Positions 17,726-24,364 of a stretch of 42,460 nt of DNA are shown here, piece by piece (position 1 is the first letter of the stretch; every line of letters starts with the position of its first letter). A program made the translations under genes and the position numbers. Source of the stretch: Altererythrobacter sp. (GTDB taxonomy: Bacteria > Pseudomonadota > Alphaproteobacteria > Sphingomonadales > Sphingomonadaceae); the NCBI GenBank assembly GCA_029265155.1, contig JAJUJV010000006.1:1-42460 (forward strand). The letters are read 5' to 3'. Under the pieces are notes generated by a model. It searched no databases. It was not told where the DNA came from and saw only the letters and a list, made by a program, of their open reading frames with translations.

Positions 17726-19327
17726 TCAGGCCGCCGCCAGCGCCTCGGCAATCAGCTTGCGCGTATTCGCCACGCCGTACAGGGCGATGAAGCTGCCCAT
17801 GCGCGGACCCTGGCTCGAGCCGAGCAGCGTCTCGTAAAGCGCGCGGAACCAATCGCGCAGGGACTCGAAGCCGAATTCTTCGCGCTTGCCGATCTCGTAC
17901 ACCTCCGTCTGGAGGTCCTCGGCCGACGCGCTTTCCGGCATCTTTTCGAGCATAGCGTCGAGCGCCCGCAGCGCCGCCGCCTCGTTGCCGCTGGGCGCGC
18001 GGCGGCTGAGCGTCGGTGCGACAAAATCGCGGTTGTAGGCGAGTGCCCGATCGACCAGCGCCTCGAGATCGGGATAGCGCGCCGGATCGGCATCGGGGAT
18101 GTAGTTGCCCAGGTAGCTCCACACCTGCTCGCGCGTTGCGCCGGCACCCAGCACGGAGACGAGATTGAGCAGGAGCCCGTAGCTAACGGGCAGCGTGTCC
18201 CCGTCGCCGCCCTTGTAGCCATTGGCGCGCAGCAGGTGCCATGCCGGGTTGCCGAGCTGCTGCTCGAGCGGCTGATCCGGAATCTTGGCGCGGAACTGCC
18301 AGTATTCGTCCACCGCGCGCGGGATGATCCCGACGTGCAGGCTCTTGGCGCTCTTGGGCTCCCGGAACAGGTAAAAGCCGAGGCTCTCCTCGGTGCCGTA
18401 AGTCAGCCACTCGTCGATCGTCAGCCCATTGCCCTTGGACTTGGAAATCTTCTCGCCGTTCTCGTCGAGGAACAGCTCGTAGATCATGTTCTCGGGCATG
18501 CGGCCGCCGAGAGCGCGAACGATGCGGCCGGACTGGGTGACGCTGTCGGTCAGGTCCTTGCCGCACATCTCGTAGTCGACGCCGAGGGCGAACCAGCGCA
18601 TCGCCCAGTCGACCTTCCACTGCAGCTTGGCTTTGCCGCCGAGGATCGACTGCTCGACCGTCTCGCCTTCGTCCTCGAAGCGCACGATGCCATTCGCCGC
18701 ATCCACCACTTCCACCGGCACTTGCAGCACCGCGCCGCTCTTGTCGCTGATCGGCAGCACCGGCGAATAGGTCGCCTGCCGTTCGGCGCGAAGCGTCGGC
18801 AGCATGATGTCCATGATCGCCTGGTAGCGCTCGAGCACCAGCCGCAACGCGTCGTCGAACGCGCCCGAGTTGTAGCGGTCGCTGGCGGCGACGAACTCAT
18901 AATCGAAGCCATAGCGGTCGAGGAAATCGCGCAGCATCGCGTTGTTGTGGTGCGCGAAGCTCTGGAACCCGGCGGCGAAAGGGTCGGGGATGCGGCTCAG
19001 CGGCTTGCCGAGGTTCGCCTCCATCAGCGCCTTGTTGGGCACGTTGTCAGGCACCTTGCGCAACCCGTCCATGTCGTCGCTGAACGCGACCAGCCGCGTC
19101 GGCGCGCCGCCGGAGACGATTTCGTAGGCGCGCCGCACCAGCGTGGTGCGCAGGACTTCCTGGAAGGTGCCGATGTGCGGCAAGCCCGAAGGCCCGTAGC
19201 CGGTCTCGAACAGCACCGGCTCGCCACCCGGCTTTCCATCGGGATAGCGTTTGACGAGCTTCATCGCCTCCTGGAACGGCCAGGACTTGGACACGCGGGC
19301 GGCGGCGATCAAAGCTTCGTCGAACAT
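17726..19327 (-). CDS. lysS: Lysyl-tRNA synthetase, class I
   Basis: Charges tRNA-Lys. This is the class I (archaeal-type) enzyme and unrelated to class II LysS of E. coli; it is the usual form in alphaproteobacteria. The HIGH motif is HIGT at 51-54 (GPSGLPHIGTFQE) and the KMSKS motif is KISKS at 293-297 (NGEKISKSKGNGL). The C-terminal helical region (VLGAGATREQVWSYLGNY, SLRDWFRALYETLLG) resembles class I anticodon-binding bundles. 533 aa, full length. Start ATG 19327 gives MFDEALIAAARVSKSWPF. Confidence 0.95.
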   Translation of the reverse strand: MFDEALIAAARVSKSWPFQEAMKLVKRYPDGKPGGEPVLFETGYGPSGLPHIGTFQEVLRTTLVRRAYEIVSGGAPTRLVAFSDDMDGLRKVPDNVPNKALMEANLGKPLSRIPDPFAAGFQSFAHHNNAMLRDFLDRYGFDYEFVAASDRYNSGAFDDALRLVLERYQAIMDIMLPTLRAERQATYSPVLPISDKSGAVLQVPVEVVDAANGIVRFEDEGETVEQSILGGKAKLQWKVDWAMRWFALGVDYEMCGKDLTDSVTQSGRIVRALGGRMPENMIYELFLDENGEKISKSKGNGLTIDEWLTYGTEESLGFYLFREPKSAKSLHVGIIPRAVDEYWQFRAKIPDQPLEQQLGNPAWHLLRANGYKGGDGDTLPVSYGLLLNLVSVLGAGATREQVWSYLGNYIPDADPARYPDLEALVDRALAYNRDFVAPTLSRRAPSGNEAAALRALDAMLEKMPESASAEDLQTEVYEIGKREEFGFESLRDWFRALYETLLGSSQGPRMGSFIALYGVANTRKLIAEALAAA

Positions 19328-19419
19328 GGTGCCGGCCTTTTGCGGAACCCGGCGACAAGCGCAAGCAAGACGCCGTTGTCAGCGGGCTAGTCTTTGCTCA
19401 GTAGACTCTCGCCTTCCAA

Positions 19420-20186
19420 CTACAGCGAGCTGCGCGGCTCCGCGCGGCGCCAGCCGAGGATCGCCCCGGCGACCACTAGCAAGCCGGCCACGACCGCCGC
19501 CATTGCTACGAGCGTCGCGGTTTGTCCGCCTTCGGCAAAGATCGCGGCGAGGCCCCAGAGGAACACCAGAGCGTAAAGCAGGTTGCCCCGCCCCTCAGCA
19601 GGGCCAGAGCAGCGATCACGCCGCCGACGATGACCACGCCAGCCGCCGCCATGGGGGCCGCGTCGCCCACCTCCACGCCGTGGAAGCGCAAGCTCGCGCT
19701 GACGTTGACCAGGGTCGCGACGGTCAGCCAGCTCGCCAGGGCGCTCAGCGGCACGAAGGCACACCAGCGTTCGCCGGCACTGAACGCGCGCGGCCACTCG
19801 GCGAAACGGCGGTAGATCAGCAGCAGGCAGACCAGCGTGAACAGGATGATCGCGCTCGACACGGCGCTCAGCCCCTCGCTCTGCGTGTACATGGCCCAGA
19901 CCGCGTTGCCGGCGAAGGCGCCGGCGGCCGGCCAGCGGATCTGGACCAGCAGCGGATTGTCACGCTGCGCCGGCAGGGCCTGGTAGATCGCGAACAGGAC
20001 CGAGCCCGCATAGAGTACGCTCCAGATCGAGAACGCCCAGCCGGCCGGCGTGATGAGCGTATCGACGTTGTCCGATCGCTCGCCGATCGGCTCACCGAGC
20101 CCGAGCTGGGGCAGCATCGGGATCAGTATCTGCAGGATGGCGAAAAGGATCGGAGCGAAGCGCGAGAGCGGCGATGCGGATGTCAT
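19420..20186 (-). pseudogene. Multi-span membrane protein (TspO/MBR-like), frameshifted
   Basis: The main ORF (19506-20186) encodes ITPAGWAFSIWSVLYAGSVLFAIYQAL and several membrane helices, resembling seven-helix tryptophan-rich TspO/MBR-like proteins. After ALALLRGG it turns into Cys/Ser/Arg-rich non-membrane sequence. The missing last helices appear in another minus frame as GNLLYALVFLWGLAAIFAEGG and VAGLLVVAGAILGWRR, ending at the stop 19420-19422. Adding one G in the run at about 19586-19594 (CCCCGCCCC on the plus strand) joins the two parts into one protein of about 255 aa. Either a genuine one-base deletion or a homopolymer sequencing error. ATG 20186 has no conflicting neighbour. Confidence 0.75.
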
Positions 20187-20307
20187 TATCGTTCAACCGC
20201 CGGACGAGCGTTCCGTTTCCTGCAGGCAGGCATCCCGATTCCCCGCTTGCGCTCCCCACCCGCTCCCGGCACTCTGGGGGAAACAAAACAACAGGGAGAG
20301 ACGGGGT

Positions 20308-22017
20308 ATGGCGCTTGAAGCCTATCCGAGCGTGCCGCTGTTCCGGTACCCGTACACACAGCTCACGGAAGCCCAGATTCAGGCGAAGCTGGCGCCGGCG
20401 GCCCAGGCCGGCCCCGGCAGCAAGAGCGGCCTGGAGACCGATCTCGCCGGCACTTCGCTCAGGATCGTCACCGACGGGGCGGGCACGCTCAACTGGCAGT
20501 TCGGCCAAGGCAACCGCGTCACGCATGACGGCGCCACCGGCGGCTACGGCGCGCTGACGCTCGATCACATCACGTTGATCAGCCACATCGTCCCCAACAG
20601 CACCAAGGCCTGGGCGATCGCCTGGGACCGGCACAACAACCTCGCCACCGTGTTCGAGCTGTGGTGGGGCGGCGGCCCTGCCCCGCACACGCGCGAGATC
20701 AACCGCGCGGTCTGGCACGGCTACGTGCAGACCGGCGACGGGGCGGCTCCGGAAGAGCGGCACAGCCCGACCATCCGCATGGAAGGCCGCGCCTATGCCT
20801 GGACCGAGGACACCGGGCTGCGCACGATCGAATACTTCCCATCTTACACATACACGCACTGGGTCGAGCTCGACCGGCTCAAGGACGGGCGCGGCTACTC
20901 GGCGCCGGCCGACTACATCCAGCTCACCGAAGACCTCTACCTCTTCGCGCGAGTCGAGGCCGAATTCTCGGGCCTCCTGCACATGTACCTGGTCGATTCG
21001 AACCGCCTGCAACAGGCGGGCGTTCGGCTCGGCTTCAACGGGGCGGACGAGCTCGAATATTACATGTTCCGCGGCACCGGCGAATGGCTCGGGCAGAACG
21101 CGCGGTTCCAGAAGCTCGGGGATTTCAGCGCCGAGCCGATCCCGATCGAGAACCCGAAGAAGGGCGAGCGACGCATCTACCGGCCGCTGGCGACGATGGA
21201 GAAAATGACTCCCGCCGAAGTGGCGGCCGCCGTCGACGCGAGCACACACGTGTTCGACCGGCCGAGCCCGATGGCGGGCAACGGCACGCCGCCCACGGGC
21301 AAGCTGGCGGCCAAGGCCTTCGCCATCGAGTACGACGGTGGCCCGAAGATGGAGTACCGCTTCGTCTCCAACGACCAGCTACAGTGGCGCAAGGACGGCG
21401 CGGGCGATTTCCGCCAGGCGAAGTACAACGCCTGGGAAGTCATGCCGAACGCGTTCATCTTCGGCCACCTGCTCCAAGGTGAGCCGAACCACGACGGGCA
21501 CATCGTCGTGATCGATCTCGACAACGGCATGGCGACGAACTTCCACGGGTTCCTCAATACCCCGTACTTCGCCAACGAAGCCGGTGCGGAAACGCTGTTC
21601 GGCCGGATGGTCGGCCAGGGCATTCCCGATCCCGGACGCCGCCGGCACGAGCGCACGCGCGACCTGCTCGGCCGCGCCTTCACCTGGGAGTATTCGCCCG
21701 GGCTCAACTCGATGCATCTTTATTCCACGCCGAACACGACCTCGTGGATCATTCCCAATGCCGACACCGGGCATTTCGGCACGCAGTGGAGCGGCACCGG
21801 GGACTTCGTGAAGATCCGCGACGGGCTCTATTTCGCGCGCTGGTGCGAAGAGGCCTGCAACGGCACGCTCGGCACGCTGCTGCTCAACATGCGCACGATG
21901 CACGATGCCGGCATCGGCTATCACTGCGGCAAGAACGGCCTTTCCATGAGCGCGGTCGGCGCCCCGGCTCGCCATGCGGGCCAGTTCGACGTCGACAAGT
22001 TCTTCCCCAAGGCTTGA
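20308..22017 (+). CDS. MoaF-related/calycin-like protein, multi-domain
   Basis: 569 aa from ATG 20308, preceded by GGGAGAG; no signal peptide. It shows repeated beta-barrel-like blocks. Block one runs about residues 45-130 (LAGTSLRIVTDGAGTLNWQF, LDHITLISHIVPNSTKAWAI). A central part follows (LYLFARVEAEFSGLLHMYLVD, DELEYYMFRGTG). The C-terminal half has LAAKAFAIEYDGGPKMEYRF, YNAWEVMPNAFIFGHLLQG, FTWEYSPGLNSMHLYSTPN and a final RDGLYFARWCEEACNGTLGT. This organisation resembles MoaF (N and C domains), of the calycin type that also includes phenolic acid decarboxylases. Enzymatic activity is unproven. First of three tightly linked genes (11 and 21 bases apart). Confidence 0.7.
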   Translation: MALEAYPSVPLFRYPYTQLTEAQIQAKLAPAAQAGPGSKSGLETDLAGTSLRIVTDGAGTLNWQFGQGNRVTHDGATGGYGALTLDHITLISHIVPNSTKAWAIAWDRHNNLATVFELWWGGGPAPHTREINRAVWHGYVQTGDGAAPEERHSPTIRMEGRAYAWTEDTGLRTIEYFPSYTYTHWVELDRLKDGRGYSAPADYIQLTEDLYLFARVEAEFSGLLHMYLVDSNRLQQAGVRLGFNGADELEYYMFRGTGEWLGQNARFQKLGDFSAEPIPIENPKKGERRIYRPLATMEKMTPAEVAAAVDASTHVFDRPSPMAGNGTPPTGKLAAKAFAIEYDGGPKMEYRFVSNDQLQWRKDGAGDFRQAKYNAWEVMPNAFIFGHLLQGEPNHDGHIVVIDLDNGMATNFHGFLNTPYFANEAGAETLFGRMVGQGIPDPGRRRHERTRDLLGRAFTWEYSPGLNSMHLYSTPNTTSWIIPNADTGHFGTQWSGTGDFVKIRDGLYFARWCEEACNGTLGTLLLNMRTMHDAGIGYHCGKNGLSMSAVGAPARHAGQFDVDKFFPKA

Positions 22018-22027
22018 GGAGCAAAAG

Positions 22028-22525
22028 ATGGACAAGCTTTCCGCAACCGATCGCCGCTCCTTCCTCAAGTCGGGCGCGCTGATCGCCGCTCCCGTCGCTG
22101 CGGTGGGCGTGCCGGCCGCTGCGTTCGCCGACCACGGCAGCCGCGCAAAGCTCGCCCGGCTGGAGGACGAACGCAGCCTCGAAGCGCTGCACCGCAAGTT
22201 CCTGCGCCACCTCAACGGAGCGGCGGACTGCGGCGAGTTCATCGCCTCGTCCGACGCGGTCGATCTCGGCGAAGGCCTGCGCGCCATAGCCGAGGACATG
22301 ACGCACGAGGCCGAGCTGGTCCTCGCCGAAGACGGCCTCACCGCCAGCGCCCGCTGCAAATGCCGGGTCGAGCGCGAGATCGAGTTCACCGGCGATACCA
22401 CGCTCGAACGCATGGCGCGCTTCCAGGGCCAAGGCAGCCACCGCCACGCCGAACAGCGCATGCTCGCCACCGAATTCGTGAAGGACAAGGAAGGCTGGCG
22501 GATCGCCTCGGCGCGGCTGGCCTGA
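22028..22525 (+). CDS. Tat-exported SnoaL/NTF2-like protein
   Basis: 165 aa from ATG 22028, with GAGGAG upstream; the track's earlier start (21974) lies inside the previous gene. The N-terminus DRRSFLKSGALIAAPVAAVG is a twin-arginine signal with Ala-rich cleavage region near residue 34. The mature domain (LEALHRKFLRHLNGAA, MTHEAELVLAEDGLTASARC, MLATEFVKDKEGWRIASARLA) resembles the cone-shaped NTF2/SnoaL fold, used by dehydratases, isomerases and ring-forming enzymes. Tat export implies folding before translocation. Lies between the MoaF-like gene and the esterase, so a shared pathway is likely. Confidence 0.75.
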   Translation: MDKLSATDRRSFLKSGALIAAPVAAVGVPAAAFADHGSRAKLARLEDERSLEALHRKFLRHLNGAADCGEFIASSDAVDLGEGLRAIAEDMTHEAELVLAEDGLTASARCKCRVEREIEFTGDTTLERMARFQGQGSHRHAEQRMLATEFVKDKEGWRIASARLA

Positions 22526-22546
22526 GCATAACGAAAGGGTCGAAGA

Positions 22547-24049
22547 ATGAGGTTACTCGCAACCGTCGCTCTCGCGGCGTTGGCCGCGGCTTGCTCTCCG
22601 CAGGGTGAAGATCGGTCGAGCGCCGCCAGCTTCCCGGCTCTCGCCGGGGCCGATCGCTGTGCCGCGGTCACTCCCGCGATGGTCGGCGCCACCACCGCGA
22701 GCGGCAAGTGGGTCGAGGAAGCGAACGGCCTGCCCGGCTTCTGCGAGGTAACCGCGACGCTCTCGCCGGTCGGCGGCTCCAACATCGGCGTCGTCTATCG
22801 GCTGCCCGCGAGCTGGAACGGCAAGGTGCTCGGCTTCGGCGGCGGAGGCTGGCAGGGCAACGTCGCCTTGCAGACGGCGTCCGAAGGTTTGCGCAAGGGT
22901 TACGCCACGCTGCAGACCGACGGTGGGCACGCACCCGGCAACGTCTGGGACACGAGCTGGGCGGCCAATCCGGAAGCGCTGAGGGATTTCAGCTACCGCG
23001 CGGTTCACGAGATGACCGTCGCCGGCAAGAAGCTCGTCGCGGCATACTACAGCCAGCCGCACCGCCGCGCCTACTTCCAGGGCTGCTCCACCGGTGGCCG
23101 CATGGCGCTGATGGAAGCGCAGCGCTTCCCGGAAGATTACGATGCGATCAGCGCCGGCGCCCCCGTCTATACGCTCCAGACGCAAACCAGCGCGATCTTC
23201 CGCAACCAGGCGTTCGCCCGCAACAACGGCGGTTTCTCGCCGGCCGATCTGCAACTCGCGCAGAACGCGGCCGTGGCGGCGTGCGACGGGCAGGACGGGC
23301 TTGAGGACGGCCTGATCAACGATCCCCGCCAGTGCCGCTGGGACCCCGCGACGATCCAGTGCACCGGCGCGAAGACCGACAGTTGCCTCGCTCCGGCCCA
23401 GGTCGCCGCGCTGCGTTCGGTTTACGAAGGGGCGGGCGATGCGGACGGCGAATGGCTGATGCATCCGCTCAGCCGCGGCGGCGAAGCGGGATGGTCGGCG
23501 TTCGTCGGAACCGACGGCAGCGGCCGTGACATGAGCTACAGCGCGCTCGAAACCCTGTTCCCGCTGGGGATGGGCCGGCAGGTGGACCTCGCCGGGTTCT
23601 CGGCCGCCGATGCCCGCGAACTGCGGCGGACCGCGTTCGCCGAAATGTACGAAGCCGGCGATCCGAACCTTCGGCCCTTCTTCGCGCGCGGCGGCAAGCT
23701 CATCCTCTGGCACGGGGAGAACGATCCCGGCCCGAGCCCGGTCGCGACGACCGATTATGCCCGCGCCGTGCTGTCCCGCGTGCCGAACGCGAACCAGAGC
23801 ATGCGCTACTTCCTCTATCCGGGCGTCGGCCACTGCGCCGGCGGGCCGGGAGCGGACCAGATCGAGCTTCTCGAGGCGCTCGACGGCTGGGTGGAAACGG
23901 GTCGCGCGCCGGACGTGCTGATCGGTCGCAAGGCGAACAGCCCCCTGGTCCGCCCCCACTGCGCCTGGCCGAACGTGGCGCGCTATCGCGGCAGCGGCGA
24001 TGCCAACGATCCGGCAAGCTGGCAGTGCGTGCCGCGCGCGAGCTCATGA
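22547..24049 (+). CDS. Tannase/feruloyl esterase family lipoprotein
   Basis: 500-aa alpha/beta hydrolase. Lipoprotein signal MRLLATVALAALAAAC puts the acylated Cys at 16, so it is anchored outside the cytoplasm. The CS-D-HC arrangement of the tannase family is complete: C180-S181 in FQGCSTGGRM, D393 in GENDPGPSPV, H429-C430 in YPGVGHCAGGPG; the two Cys form the family's disulfide joining nucleophile and His. The Ca-binding-type insert CDGQDGLEDGLINDPRQC (246-263) is present. Members hydrolyse gallate, ferulate and terephthalate-type aromatic esters. Third gene in the MoaF-like cluster; the exact substrate is unknown. Confidence 0.9.
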   Translation: MRLLATVALAALAAACSPQGEDRSSAASFPALAGADRCAAVTPAMVGATTASGKWVEEANGLPGFCEVTATLSPVGGSNIGVVYRLPASWNGKVLGFGGGGWQGNVALQTASEGLRKGYATLQTDGGHAPGNVWDTSWAANPEALRDFSYRAVHEMTVAGKKLVAAYYSQPHRRAYFQGCSTGGRMALMEAQRFPEDYDAISAGAPVYTLQTQTSAIFRNQAFARNNGGFSPADLQLAQNAAVAACDGQDGLEDGLINDPRQCRWDPATIQCTGAKTDSCLAPAQVAALRSVYEGAGDADGEWLMHPLSRGGEAGWSAFVGTDGSGRDMSYSALETLFPLGMGRQVDLAGFSAADARELRRTAFAEMYEAGDPNLRPFFARGGKLILWHGENDPGPSPVATTDYARAVLSRVPNANQSMRYFLYPGVGHCAGGPGADQIELLEALDGWVETGRAPDVLIGRKANSPLVRPHCAWPNVARYRGSGDANDPASWQCVPRASS

Positions 24050-24055
24050 TGCGCT

Positions 24056-24091
24056 GAAGGGGCGGCCCCGGGGATGGAGGACCGCCCCTTC
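24056..24091 (+). terminator. Stem-loop after the esterase gene
   Basis: GAAGGGGCGG pairs with CCGCCCCTTC across a 16-base loop that itself contains CCCCGGGG. It begins seven bases after the esterase stop. No U tract follows, so it may act as an RNA-stabilising hairpin rather than an intrinsic terminator. Confidence 0.5.
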
Positions 24092-24364
24092 GCTGTACGC
24101 CGCCGCGGGGACGGACGGCGGCGTGTCGTTTGCCCAACGGGCTTATCGTCAAAAGCCCCATCACCGACGACCGTTCCCTGAATGTTCGTTCAGAAACACA
24201 GGCTGCCCGTTGTTTTCATTGCTTTTTTCTGCGGATCGGCGCGGTGAGCCGCCCTCCCTGCCCGGCGATATGATCCGCTTGTCCCCGTGGGAAGCGCGCG
24301 AGCTGTGAGATAGTCGCCGCCGCTGCGTTTACTTTTCGTTCCGCATTCTCCATTCGAATGCCCA
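24092..24364. other. Intergenic stretch before the helicase gene
   Basis: The total gap (24050-24364, 315 bases) is the longest in the window. It holds the esterase hairpin, a LexA-type box (24173-24187) and a less GC-rich segment with a run of six T (about 24222-24239). A 21-codon hydrophobic ORF (24182-24247) is present but has no support as a gene. No RNA gene or repeat is visible. Confidence 0.5.
24173..24187 (+). promoter_or_regulatory. Putative LexA (SOS) box
   Basis: GTTC-CCTGAAT-GTTC is a perfect match to GTTC-N7-GTTC, the direct-repeat LexA operator of alphaproteobacteria. It stands 177 bases before the ATG of the DinG/XPD-like helicase, which suits SOS control. By chance one to two such matches are expected across both strands of the window, so position rather than pattern alone gives it weight. 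Confidence 0.4.

Noticed and set aside
24182-24247. 21-codon hydrophobic ORF (MFVQKHRLPVVFIAFFCGSAR) overlapping the putative LexA box
   Set aside because: Resembles an SOS type I toxin in outline, but has no ribosome site, and the operator would lie inside the coding start; not supportable.
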